A stretch of 27,858 nt of DNA from Hydromicrobium sp964517765. Its GTDB lineage: Bacteria; Actinomycetota; Humimicrobiia; Humimicrobiales; Humimicrobiaceae. The stretch's first letter is position 1, and every line of letters starts with the position of its first letter. The stretch spans positions 1 through 27,858 of the forward strand of contig CAZFEN010000017.1 in NCBI GenBank assembly GCA_964517765.1, written 5' to 3'. The translations under genes were made by a program, and so were the position numbers. The notes under the pieces were generated by a model, which searched no databases, was not told where the DNA came from, and worked only from the letters and a program-made list of their open reading frames with translations. Shown here piece after piece: positions 8,641 through 17,160 of the stretch.

Positions 8641-8820
8641 ATGAGAACAAGAACCATGAACCTCACGCTTCATGGAGGAAAGGATGTTTTCCACTTTCCG
8701 GTAGATAAAGAGAATTATAACCGTTCGATCGATATTTTACATAAAGCAGTCAGGGATAGTAAAATTGGAAGAGATGCAAAAATAAAAGCGATAAAGAAGC
8801 TTTCGGTCTTTTATGGATAA
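8641..8820 (+). CDS. Small protein of 59 residues overlapping the polX start
   Basis: An ATG at 8641 preceded by AGGA about 7 bases upstream opens a 59-codon frame ending in TAA at 8818-8820. Its last codons overlap the polX ATG (8813) by 8 bases, an arrangement typical of translational coupling, and polX itself has no evident Shine-Dalgarno. The composition looks protein-like: a beta-like start (MNLTLHGGKDVFHFPVDK) followed by a charged helix (SIDILHKAVRDSK, then a Lys-rich end). There is no signal peptide or membrane segment, and I recognise no family. A role linked to PolX is suggested only by position. It could still be a chance ORF in the leader of polX. Confidence 0.6.
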   Translation: MRTRTMNLTLHGGKDVFHFPVDKENYNRSIDILHKAVRDSKIGRDAKIKAIKKLSVFYG

Positions 8821-10534
8821 GGAAGAAATAATAAAAATTTTAAAAGAAATAAGTGTTCTTCTTGAATTAAAGGACGAGAACTCTTTTAAAATTAGAGCCT
8901 ATCAAAATGCCGCACGGTCCCTCGAATCATCCGATATTGATTTTGGAAGCGATTTAAAAATAAAGGATCTTACCGGCATAAAAGGAATAGGGATCCATAT
9001 CGCTGAGAAAATAAAAGAACTGATCGATACCGGAAAACTAAAATTCTATGAAGACCTGAAAAAAACCATGCCTCCGGGACTTACGGAAATGCTTTCTATT
9101 CCCACAATGGGACCCAAAAAAATAAAATATTTATTCGACAATCTGGAAATAAGTAATATCGGGGAACTGGAATGTGCCTGTATAGAGAACAGGCTTGGAG
9201 ATCTACCCGGTTTCGGAGAAAAAACTCAGCGTAATATACTAAAAGGCATCGAGATTTTAAAGAAGTTCCAGGGCAAGTTTCTTTTTTCCGATATTATAGA
9301 AGAAGCCGAATCAATACACCGGAAAATACAGGATTTCAAATATGTTAAAAGATCAAGTATCGCAGGCAGTGTCCGCAGAAAGAAAGAAATAGTAAAGGAT
9401 ATAGATATTGTAACAAGCACCAATAACAGCAGTGAAGTAATGGATTTCTTTACCGGTTTAAAAGAAGCCAAAGACGTAATTGCCAGAGGAGATACCAAAT
9501 CAAGTATAAGGCTGAAATCCGGGATCAATATTGATATCAGAACTGTCGATGACTTTCAATACCCATACGCTCTCCATCACTTTACCGGAAGCAAAGAGCA
9601 TAATACCGCCATGAGAACCGCAGCCAAAAAAGAAAATATAAAAATGAATGAATACGGACTTTTCAAAAACGGTAAACTTATCAATTGCTCAGACGAAAAA
9701 GACATCTTTAATTTCTTTTCAATGGACTGGATCCCTCCCGAATTACGTGAAAATTATGGAGAGATCGAAGCCGCCAGAAACGGGACCCTTCCGAAATTAA
9801 TAGAAGAAAAAGACATAAAGGGAATCTTTCATATTCACACTACCTATAGCGACGGTAACATCGATATGGAACATGCTTGCAGCCATTTACAAAAAATGGG
9901 GTTCGGGTATGCAGGAATAAGTGAGCACAGCAAAACAGCTGCATATGCCAGAGGACTAAAGGAAAAAGATATTGGTAGATATCTTAATGAAATTGAAAGG
10001 TTGAATCTGAGCTATAATAATTTTAAAATATTCAAAGGAATAGAATCGGATATTTTACCGGATGGTAAGCTTGACTATAATGACCATATCCTATCCGGAT
10101 TCGATTTCGTAATAGCCGCAATTCATTCCAATTTTAACCTCAATGAAGAAGAGATGACGGGAAGAATAATAAAAGCTATTGAAAATAAGTTTACCACTAT
10201 GATAGCCCACCCGACCGGAAGGCTGCTTCTGGCAAGGGACCCTTATAAAGTTGATATAATCAGAATAATCAATGCGGCTGCAGAAAACAATGTGGACCTC
10301 GAGCTTAATGCAAGTCCTTTCAGGCTTGATCTTGATTGGAGAATGTGCAAGTATGCAAAAGAAAAAGGAGTAAAGATTTTTATAAATCCGGATGCACACA
10401 ATATAAAGAACCTTAGTGATTATATTTTTGGAGTTAATATAGCCCGTAAAGGGTGGCTGGAAAAAAAAGATGTGCCCAATACCCTGACAGTAAAAGAAAT
10501 GGAGATTTACTTAAAGAATAAAAAAAATAAATAG
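8813..10534 (+). CDS. polX: DNA polymerase X with PHP 3'-5' exonuclease domain
   Basis: This 573-residue protein has the standard bacterial PolX length and order: 8-kDa/HhH region with SFKIRAYQNAARSLE (24-38), GIKGIG (55-60) and LPGFGEKTQ (131-139); palm with GSVRRKKEIVKDIDIV, catalytic Asp196 and Asp198, and the third Asp241 in IDIR; then PHP domain with His340, His342, Asp347, His372, Glu411, His438, His466, Asp527 and His529. It should fill short gaps during base-excision repair and trim 3' ends with the manganese-dependent PHP site. One small departure is EHS instead of the common DHS at 371-373; the metal-binding His is kept. Its start overlaps the 59-residue ORF, and nth follows after 12 bases, making a plausible repair operon. 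Confidence 0.95.
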   Translation: MDKEEIIKILKEISVLLELKDENSFKIRAYQNAARSLESSDIDFGSDLKIKDLTGIKGIGIHIAEKIKELIDTGKLKFYEDLKKTMPPGLTEMLSIPTMGPKKIKYLFDNLEISNIGELECACIENRLGDLPGFGEKTQRNILKGIEILKKFQGKFLFSDIIEEAESIHRKIQDFKYVKRSSIAGSVRRKKEIVKDIDIVTSTNNSSEVMDFFTGLKEAKDVIARGDTKSSIRLKSGINIDIRTVDDFQYPYALHHFTGSKEHNTAMRTAAKKENIKMNEYGLFKNGKLINCSDEKDIFNFFSMDWIPPELRENYGEIEAARNGTLPKLIEEKDIKGIFHIHTTYSDGNIDMEHACSHLQKMGFGYAGISEHSKTAAYARGLKEKDIGRYLNEIERLNLSYNNFKIFKGIESDILPDGKLDYNDHILSGFDFVIAAIHSNFNLNEEEMTGRIIKAIENKFTTMIAHPTGRLLLARDPYKVDIIRIINAAAENNVDLELNASPFRLDLDWRMCKYAKEKGVKIFINPDAHNIKNLSDYIFGVNIARKGWLEKKDVPNTLTVKEMEIYLKNKKNK

Positions 10535-10546
10535 CAGTTTTTAAAC

Positions 10547-11239
10547 ATGAAAAATAAAAAAAACGCAATCCAAAAAGATCATATCCATACTGTTATATTC
10601 GAACCTGCTGTCGAGAATATCGGCAGAATAATCAAATTTCTAAACCGGGAATATCCCGAAGACACCCATACCTCACTTAAGAATAGAAATGCTTTTCAGC
10701 TGCTTGTAGCCACTATTCTTTCCGCACAAAGCACCGATAAGCTGGTAAATAAAGTAACACCGCAGCTTTTCAAAAAATACAGGACCGTAGAAGATTTTGC
10801 CAGAGCGGATTTAAGAGAGCTTCAGCAAGATATAAAATCAACCGGTTTTTTCCGTAATAAGGCTAGAAATATAATTAACTGCGCAAAAGATATAACGGGT
10901 AGATTCGATGGTAAAATGCCGGATAACATAGAAGATCTGACATCGCTTCATGGTGTGGGAAGAAAAACTGCCAATGTGGTACTGGCAAATGTTTTCGACA
11001 GACAGGCCATAATAGTTGATACACATGTAAAAAGAATTTCAAACAGACTTGGCCTCACGGTAAATCTGGATCCTGTTAAAATCGAGTTCGACCTCATGAA
11101 AATAATCCCCGAAAAAAATTGGAGCAGTTTCTCACACAGATTGATAGTGTTTGGCAGAACTATTTGCTTTGCAAAAAAACCCAAATGTCCTGTTTGCAGT
11201 CTTCTTAAATACTGCAGATACGGTCAGGAAAATATCTGA
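10547..11239 (+). CDS. nth: Endonuclease III (DNA glycosylase / AP lyase)
   Basis: The 230-residue protein carries the helix-hairpin-helix LHGVGRKTANVV (134-145) with the catalytic Lys140, the essential Asp158 in VDTHVKR exactly 18 residues later as in E. coli (Lys120/Asp138), and the C-terminal [4Fe-4S] loop C-X6-C-X2-C-X5-C at Cys207, Cys214, Cys217 and Cys223. It removes oxidised pyrimidines and nicks the abasic site. About 20 extra N-terminal residues precede the usual start, without a known motif. It begins 12 bases after polX without its own clear ribosome-binding site, so co-expression with the gap-filling polymerase is likely. It converges on the methyltransferase gene. Confidence 0.96.
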   Translation: MKNKKNAIQKDHIHTVIFEPAVENIGRIIKFLNREYPEDTHTSLKNRNAFQLLVATILSAQSTDKLVNKVTPQLFKKYRTVEDFARADLRELQQDIKSTGFFRNKARNIINCAKDITGRFDGKMPDNIEDLTSLHGVGRKTANVVLANVFDRQAIIVDTHVKRISNRLGLTVNLDPVKIEFDLMKIIPEKNWSSFSHRLIVFGRTICFAKKPKCPVCSLLKYCRYGQENI

Positions 11240-11316
11240 TATTATAGGATCATAAAATTCTAAGCGGTTTATCTTTTCAATATTTCCGTATATTTGAATT
11301 ATTCTTACCTGCCCTC

Positions 11317-12075
11317 TCACCTGTAAAGAAGCGCCCAGATACTTATATCTTTCCTACTATCGAATGCTTCTTTTCCTGCCGGTCCCATCAGCTCTATTTT
11401 CTTGAATCCTGAATTTCTGGCCATTTTCAAAAATAGATTTATTTTTAATGTGCAGAGGTAAGAAGAGTTTATAAAGAAATCCTCTAACTTATTTTTATGG
11501 ATCACGGTCATTATAAAATCTACTCTGGTTTTAATTTTTCCGTATTCAAAATGTTTGATTAAAATATAGGTCTTTTCGTTTTTTTCGAATATCTTTGGAC
11601 TGTAAAATCTATTCTTTTCCAGAACATCAGAGTTAAAATTCAGAAATTGGATCATTGCCAATCCATGAGGCGCCAGTTTATTTCTTATTTTTTTCAGTGC
11701 CTGTTTCACATTCCTGCGATTTTCTAAGATAGGCAGTGTATTTCCGAGGCATGTTATAAGATCGAACTCACCGCAGGGAAGCTTTTCCAGTCCTTCGAAT
11801 CCTTCTTTTAACAGTGTGATATTGGGAGATTTTATTATATTTTTTTTGGCATAATCTATTGATTCTCCGGAAGGATCGATGGCAATTACTTTTTTTGCAT
11901 ATCCGGAAAAAAATTCAGCATGGTGCCCGGTGCCGCAGCCTATATCAAGCATACTTTCAATCTTGTTATTTTTAAATATACGCGAAAAGAAATCTTTTTC
12001 TTTTTTTAATCTTTCGGTCCAGTTTACCTGAAGGTCATACAGATCTGGACTGAATTCAAAATTTTTATTTTTCAC
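11317..12075 (-). CDS. Class I SAM-dependent methyltransferase, substrate unknown
   Basis: The 252-residue protein has motif I MLDIGCGTGHHAEFF (42-56), an acidic residue after strand 2 in IAIDPSGES (65-73) and a motif-IV-like FDLITCLGNTLPIL, all typical of the Methyltransf_25/11 group. The C-terminal half (about 150-252) is basic and beta-rich and probably forms the substrate-binding part. Nothing in the sequence identifies the substrate. The start is a GTG at 12075 with GGAT about seven bases upstream. It is divergent from the YhaO-like gene, with a 297-base AT-rich gap between them. Confidence 0.85.
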   Translation of the reverse strand: MKNKNFEFSPDLYDLQVNWTERLKKEKDFFSRIFKNNKIESMLDIGCGTGHHAEFFSGYAKKVIAIDPSGESIDYAKKNIIKSPNITLLKEGFEGLEKLPCGEFDLITCLGNTLPILENRRNVKQALKKIRNKLAPHGLAMIQFLNFNSDVLEKNRFYSPKIFEKNEKTYILIKHFEYGKIKTRVDFIMTVIHKNKLEDFFINSSYLCTLKINLFLKMARNSGFKKIELMGPAGKEAFDSRKDISIWALLYR

Positions 12076-12372
12076 TTAAAATCCACTTTTTCAGTATTCG
12101 TTTTAATTTTATAGCACTTATACCATTTCACTCATGAATTTTATGATATCATAACATGTACTATTTACCCATATAAAAGCTGCCCTGCCTCTCTCTGTAC
12201 ATAACATATATAAACAAAAAATCAAATAAAAATAACAAAAATAAAAATAATAAAAAATAATAAAATATTTGGACTTAACCGCAATTTAAAGTATATTATA
12301 AATCGTCTGACGAATTTACTGGTAATTCTCTTTATCTTAAAAAAATATAGTATATTAGCTTGGGGCAGTGAA
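12076..12372. other. AT-rich intergenic region between divergent genes
   Basis: This 297-base gap separates the methyltransferase (leftward) from the YhaO-like gene (rightward). It contains the palindrome TTATGATATCATAA at 12141-12154 and an A-rich low-complexity run of AATAAAA-like units at about 12210-12268. A TATATT/TATTAT -10-like stretch lies at 12292-12299, with a poor TTGGAC at 12269-12274 as a possible -35. I see no RNA gene, repeat array or further coding region. Promoters in both directions are expected but not clearly identifiable. Confidence 0.4.
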
Positions 12373-13437
12373 ATGAAAATAGCGATTACAGCTGATCTGC
12401 ATCTGAAAACTAAAGAAAAATCCCCTGAAAGGTGGAATGCACTTTCGGATATTATTGAGAAAATGCTTTTTGAAGATATCAAAACATTGATTATCGCAGG
12501 GGACCTGTTTAATGAAGAAAGCCAGAATTACTCAGATTTTGACCGATTTTGTAAAAATAAAAAAATTATCGACAATCAGGTTAAATTCTATATAATCCCC
12601 GGAAATCATGATCCAATAATTAAGCAGCAGTATTTTACTTCAGATAATATTATAGTCTTTAGTAAACCTGAGATCATCAAATTAGGGGAACCACCTGCTG
12701 TCTTTCTTTTTGTCCCTTACCAGCCGGCAAGGTCCATGGGGGAAGCCATTGCCGAATATAAAGAAAGCCTTCCAACCAAATCCTGGATCCTGATTGGCCA
12801 TGGCGACTATGTAGCGGGACTTCGTGATTCCAATCCTTATGAACCGGGTATTTATATGCCTTTGGCCAGAAATGATGTTCAGTACTATAATCCAGCCGAA
12901 ATCATACTGGGTCATATACACAAAAAAATAAATCTGGGCAAAGTCTATTATCCCGGATCACCGTGCGGCCTTGATATAAATGAAACCGGAAAGAGGAGTT
13001 TCTTAATACTGAATACAGGTACCCTCGAACTGATGGAAAAGTCAATCGATACCGACTATATATTTTTTAACGAGACTCTGATATCCCTGCCGGTAATTAA
13101 TGAATTCGAATATATGGAAAGAAAAATAAAAGAAATGATCAAAAAATGGAACCTGGATAAGAATAAAATACCAAAGGCAAGGATCCGTTTAAGAATCAAG
13201 GGATACACGTCTGATAAAAACAGGCTGCTTGAAATAATAAAAAAAACACTCAAAGATTTTACTTTTTATAATAATGAAGAACCTGATCTGACCGGAGTAT
13301 CTATATTTAATGATCCGGAAAGAATAGCCATTGTAGAGGAATTAATAAAAGAGATTGAAAAAATGGAATGGGATAATGAAATTGTCTCAAAGGAAGATAT
13401 TCTGGAAAAAGGTCTCAATTTAATTCTAAAAGAATAA
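12373..13437 (+). CDS. DNA repair exonuclease-type metallophosphoesterase (SbcD/YhaO-like)
   Basis: The 354-residue protein has the full calcineurin-like metallophosphoesterase set: Asp8 and His10 in TADLHL, Asp44 in IAGDLF, Asn78-His79 in IPGNHD, His143 in IGHGD, and His181/His183 in LGHIHK, followed by YYPGSPCGLD (192-201), a loop typical of SbcD/Mre11 nucleases. The C-terminal 140 residues form the capping/dimer part. It should be a manganese-dependent nuclease working with the ATPase encoded 23 bases downstream, as Mre11 does with Rad50 and YhaO with YhaN in Bacillus. The ATG at 12373 has a GGGG stretch about eight bases upstream. Confidence 0.88.
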   Translation: MKIAITADLHLKTKEKSPERWNALSDIIEKMLFEDIKTLIIAGDLFNEESQNYSDFDRFCKNKKIIDNQVKFYIIPGNHDPIIKQQYFTSDNIIVFSKPEIIKLGEPPAVFLFVPYQPARSMGEAIAEYKESLPTKSWILIGHGDYVAGLRDSNPYEPGIYMPLARNDVQYYNPAEIILGHIHKKINLGKVYYPGSPCGLDINETGKRSFLILNTGTLELMEKSIDTDYIFFNETLISLPVINEFEYMERKIKEMIKKWNLDKNKIPKARIRLRIKGYTSDKNRLLEIIKKTLKDFTFYNNEEPDLTGVSIFNDPERIAIVEELIKEIEKMEWDNEIVSKEDILEKGLNLILKE

Positions 13438-13460
13438 CTATATTACATAATCAAAGACTT

Positions 13461-15593
13461 ATGGGAATCAAGATCGACAAATTATCAGTAAAGGACCTGG
13501 GGCCGATTAAGAGTTTTACGGCCAGTTTCGGCATTCTCAATCTTATATACAGCAGAAACGAGAAAGGTAAGACCTTTCTTACTGAATTCATTATTTGTTC
13601 ACTATTTAAAAATATCAGCCGCTGGTGCAATTTAAGAAAAGGAGGAAAGGGAAAGATCACCATCAGCGGACTGAGGAAAGAAACGATTGATTTTTCTCCA
13701 TCTTCCAGACAAAAACTCGAAGATTACTGGGAAATAAGTGAAAAGGGACTTCCGGTATCAATGGCAAAACTTCTTGTAGTAAAAGGCGGAGAAACAGGGA
13801 TAGAAACAGATGACGGCATAAGTAAATTCCTTGTCAAAGAAGTATTATCGGGTATAAATGTCCTGGATAAAATAGGCAAAGACACCAATATTTCAAAAAC
13901 CATAAAAAAAGTGAAGATCGAAGATGGAAAGATCAACATACCACTGCTCGGAGAAGGTAAAGATTACAGCGATACCATAGACGAGCTTAATAGTATCGAA
14001 AGACAATTCGAAGAAATAGAATCCGAATATACTCAGGGGATACTAAAAACATACAGGATTAAAGAAAAATCCCTGAAGGATAACCTGGATCGCCTTGATA
14101 AAGCAAAAAGATATAAGGCTTATCTGATATCGGAAAAAATAAAAGAATTGGATTTAAAGTTAAAATATATTCCTGATGATGAGTTAAGGAAAATAGAAAA
14201 CGAGCTTTCTTTATATAGAAGTAAAAAAGAATACTGCAGCCAGCTGGAAGAAAAATATAAAAATACTCTCAAAAAAAGCAGGAACTTTAAATGGCTTGAA
14301 AGCGCTCTCCCTCATTATAAAGATCTATCATTAAAAACTACAAAAAAACCCGGCAACTTTTTACTTTTTGCATGCGGTATTTTTGCAGCTACCGGTATAA
14401 CTGCTGCAGTAGTTTTACTTTTCCATTATCAGAAAATTTCCGTCATTGTGTTGACCCTGTATCTTGCTATTATATGTTTTTGCTTTTTAGGTTCGTTAAT
14501 ATCTACTTTTACATATATCAAAAAATTTCAAAATTTTTCAAAACAGGCGGGGCAATCCGAAGAACTTATTAAAATCAAGAAAGAATTTAAAACGAGAATC
14601 GGCCAGGAATTATCGAATATTGTACTGCTTGAATCTGCCTTGAACGAAGAAAGAGGATTCAACGGCGAGTCGATAGTAATAAAAGAACAGGCAGATAGCC
14701 TTAATGAGGAACTTATAGAACTAAGTTCTTCCATCAATCAAAAAATAGAAAGTTTTACAGGAAAGGAAATCAAAGAAAAGGACAGGGAAACAATACTGAA
14801 GGATTTACAGCTTTATAATAGGAACCTGAAAGACAGGATCGATAAAGAAACACGGGAATTATATAAGCTGGCAGTATCGGAAACAGACTATATTTCTGAA
14901 GATAATGGAACCATATACAATCATCAGGAATATGAAAAAACTCGATCTGCACTTGAAAGTGTCAGAGAAGGAATCAAAAATCAGGAAGACAGGATCGGGA
15001 AGTTAAAATATAGAATCTGCGAAAAGACAAGAGACGATCCAAGTATCAGCTGGGAAGACCTTATAGAAAATTTACGCCTCAAAAGATTTGAAGTACAAGA
15101 CAGACTGCGGGATATCACTGCAAATATAGCGGCAGGTTATAGTGTTTATAAAGTCATCTCAAGATTGCGTGAAGAAGAGGATGTAAAAATACAGGAAGGA
15201 TTACAGTCAAAAACGGTCCTGACTCCGTTAAAGGACATAACAGGAAGATATAATAAACTTACACTTGATAATGACAGACTAATCGTTTCAGATAAGTATG
15301 ATGATTTTGATATAAGAGATTTGAGTACGGGAGCCAAAGAGCAGGTAATGCTGGCACTCAGGATCGGATTTACTTCAAAAATCTTAAAAGAAGATACCCT
15401 GTTCCTGATCCTCGACGATGCTTTTCAACATTCGGACTGGCAAAAACGTGAGATTCTTATAAATAAACTTGCAGACATTGCAGATAAAGGATGGCAGGTT
15501 ATCTACCTGACAATGGACGACAATATAAAAGGATTATTCGATAAAGCCGGTAAAAAATTTGAAGCAGGCAAATATATGAATTTTGAGTTATAA
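13461..15593 (+). CDS. SMC-like ATPase with central membrane hairpin (YhaN/SbcC-like)
   Basis: The 710-residue protein has split ATPase halves around coiled coils, as in SbcC/Rad50/YhaN. The N-terminal P-loop is SRNEKGKT (31-38); the usual first Gly of GxNExGKS/T is Ser31. The C-terminal half has LSTGA (621-625) as the ABC-type signature and LILDDAF (649-655) as Walker B. Coiled coil covers about 172-285 and 360-560. Two hydrophobic helices, about 299-322 and 325-351, form a hairpin at the middle of the coil, as described for the YhaN group, so the coil tip should be anchored in the membrane. B. subtilis YhaN is near 960 residues, so this copy is compact. It follows the nuclease gene by 23 bases, and the two probably act as one complex. 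Confidence 0.83.
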   Translation: MGIKIDKLSVKDLGPIKSFTASFGILNLIYSRNEKGKTFLTEFIICSLFKNISRWCNLRKGGKGKITISGLRKETIDFSPSSRQKLEDYWEISEKGLPVSMAKLLVVKGGETGIETDDGISKFLVKEVLSGINVLDKIGKDTNISKTIKKVKIEDGKINIPLLGEGKDYSDTIDELNSIERQFEEIESEYTQGILKTYRIKEKSLKDNLDRLDKAKRYKAYLISEKIKELDLKLKYIPDDELRKIENELSLYRSKKEYCSQLEEKYKNTLKKSRNFKWLESALPHYKDLSLKTTKKPGNFLLFACGIFAATGITAAVVLLFHYQKISVIVLTLYLAIICFCFLGSLISTFTYIKKFQNFSKQAGQSEELIKIKKEFKTRIGQELSNIVLLESALNEERGFNGESIVIKEQADSLNEELIELSSSINQKIESFTGKEIKEKDRETILKDLQLYNRNLKDRIDKETRELYKLAVSETDYISEDNGTIYNHQEYEKTRSALESVREGIKNQEDRIGKLKYRICEKTRDDPSISWEDLIENLRLKRFEVQDRLRDITANIAAGYSVYKVISRLREEEDVKIQEGLQSKTVLTPLKDITGRYNKLTLDNDRLIVSDKYDDFDIRDLSTGAKEQVMLALRIGFTSKILKEDTLFLILDDAFQHSDWQKREILINKLADIADKGWQVIYLTMDDNIKGLFDKAGKKFEAGKYMNFEL

Positions 15594-15666
15594 AAAAATT
15601 TAAGATCTTAAAGAAGATAACGCGTTATTCTACATAAAATATTTCTTATATCATAAGTGAAGTTTT

Positions 15667-16554
15667 TCAGGATATTTTCACAGATTCTTTAATTTCTTCC
15701 TTATTTTTCTTGATATCAGGTAACTTTCTTTTTGAATTAATATCAGAAAGTTCTATTAATCTGCCACGCGGGCATGCTTCAATACACTTTCCACACATTA
15801 TGCATTTTGAAAAATCAAAATGGGGAACAGATTTTTCCTCATCCCATATTATGGCCCCATTCTCGCATGCTTTAAAACATTTCTTGCAGTGGAGACATCC
15901 CATATCACATCTTTCTCTACCTGGTATATTCTTTAAGGATTCATAACTGCACTGATATACTATATTTGCTTTTGCAGGCACGAGCTTAATAATCCCCCTC
16001 GGACATTCTTTAACGCACAGGCCACATCCGATACATTTATCAGGGGCTATTACCGCTACGTTCATTTCTTTATCGATGGATATGGCATTATTCGGACAGA
16101 CTGCTACACAATCACCATATCCAAGACAGCCGTAAGGGCACCTTTTATTTCCACCCACAAGTTTTGTGGCAACCTTACATGATTTTATACCGGTATAATC
16201 ACCGATTACATCTGAATTTCCATAACAGTGGACCACTGCCTTCTTATTTATTTTAGAAGAATCAACTTCAATTCCTAATACTTTTTCCAGGTCCTTCAAC
16301 ATCTTTGGTTCCTGCAGTACGGTAGCACATGTATTAGTAAAAAATATATTCTTATCCTTTGCCAGTGCCTGTGCATATGCAAAGCATCCAGGAAATCCGC
16401 ACGCACCGCAATTGGCCCCTGGAAGACAACTTGAAATTTCCTCGATTTTTTTAAGAGATGCGGGTTCTTTTGGAAGAAACCTGTATACCAAAAAAATCAA
16501 TATCCCGCATGCAACCCCTATTGCGCTTAAAATTATTATGGTCAATATATTCAT
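15667..16554 (-). CDS. rnfB: Rnf complex iron-sulfur subunit RnfB
   Basis: The 295-residue protein starts with one membrane helix (about 4-25) and then the RnfB-type cluster domain CLPGANCGACGFPGC with Cys49, Cys52, Cys57 and Cys76 (Cys43 also conserved). Further cysteine groups follow: Cys139/143/149/153, the classic ferredoxin set Cys174/177/180/184, Cys216/220/223/226/230 and Cys251/254/257/261. RnfB takes electrons from reduced ferredoxin at the cytoplasmic face and passes them to the membrane subunits, driving cation export. The many extra clusters resemble the long RnfB of anaerobes rather than the shorter proteobacterial form. A Lys-rich tail (about 275-295) ends the protein. It is the last gene of the operon, 30 bases after rnfA. 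Confidence 0.95.
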   Translation of the reverse strand: MNILTIIILSAIGVACGILIFLVYRFLPKEPASLKKIEEISSCLPGANCGACGFPGCFAYAQALAKDKNIFFTNTCATVLQEPKMLKDLEKVLGIEVDSSKINKKAVVHCYGNSDVIGDYTGIKSCKVATKLVGGNKRCPYGCLGYGDCVAVCPNNAISIDKEMNVAVIAPDKCIGCGLCVKECPRGIIKLVPAKANIVYQCSYESLKNIPGRERCDMGCLHCKKCFKACENGAIIWDEEKSVPHFDFSKCIMCGKCIEACPRGRLIELSDINSKRKLPDIKKNKEEIKESVKIS

Positions 16555-16584
16555 ATTAATTTAAACTATCCGGATTTCTGTATA

Positions 16585-17160
16585 TTATATCATTCCGTTA
16601 AAGCCTATGAATGACAGTGCCAAAAGTGCCGCAACCAGAAAAGCTACCGGAAGCCCTCTCATGGATTTTGGAGTATCTGCAAGATCAAGTTTTTCTCTTA
16701 TGCCTGACATCATAATAATAACAAGAGTATAACCAATTCCAGCTCCTAAAGCATTTACGGTACTCTCCAGGACCGAGTAATTCTCTGCTGAATTTATTAG
16801 TACTATAGCCATTACTATGCAATTAGTGGTGATCAGGGGTAAATAAATACCCATAGCATTATATAGGATTATATTGGTTCTCTTTATGACAACCTCCACT
16901 ATTTGCACCAGAGATGCTATTACCAGAATAAATATCACGATATTCATGAATTCTACTTCGTACGGCACCAGTATATAGTTATAAATAACAGAAGTGGAAA
17001 CAGAAGCAATTAACATCACCAGGGTCACTGCTATACCCATGCTGAAAGCATTGGATAATTTTTTTGATACGCCGAAAAAAGAACATAATCCCAGAAACTT
17101 GGCCAGGATCATATTATTTATGATAACCATCGATACAAATATGGTAAGAAGATTATTCAT
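16585..17160 (-). CDS. rnfA: Rnf complex membrane subunit RnfA
   Basis: The 191-residue protein is almost entirely hydrophobic, with six probable membrane helices, the normal RnfA size. Family sequence is clear: NNMILAKFLGLCSFFGVSKK near the start, IYLPLITTNCIVMA in the middle and a late ALGAGIGYTLVIIMMSGIREK. RnfA and RnfE are inverted homologues that form the core holding an intramembrane [2Fe-2S] cluster; the Cys in GLCSFFG and in TTNCIV are the expected ligands. The ATG at 17160 overlaps the rnfE stop by 8 bases (ATGAATAA), so translation is probably coupled. Confidence 0.95.
   Translation of the reverse strand: MNNLLTIFVSMVIINNMILAKFLGLCSFFGVSKKLSNAFSMGIAVTLVMLIASVSTSVIYNYILVPYEVEFMNIVIFILVIASLVQIVEVVIKRTNIILYNAMGIYLPLITTNCIVMAIVLINSAENYSVLESTVNALGAGIGYTLVIIMMSGIREKLDLADTPKSMRGLPVAFLVAALLALSFIGFNGMI

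Noticed and set aside
12141..12154. TTATGATATCATAA palindrome, with related TATCATAA pieces at 7920, 8598 and 15649
   Set aside because: An 8-base AT-rich word should occur several times by chance here, and the copies share no consistent distance to start codons.
12210..12268. A-rich run read as a tandem repeat or origin-type element
   Set aside because: The units are irregular, with no DnaA-box cluster or iterons; it looks like low-complexity intergenic DNA.
15599..15628. Palindromes TTTAAGATCTTAAA and ATAACGCGTTAT between the convergent yhaN-like and rnfB genes
   Set aside because: They have no loop or U-tract for a terminator, and perfect 12-14 base palindromes are expected by chance a few times in a window of this size and AT content.
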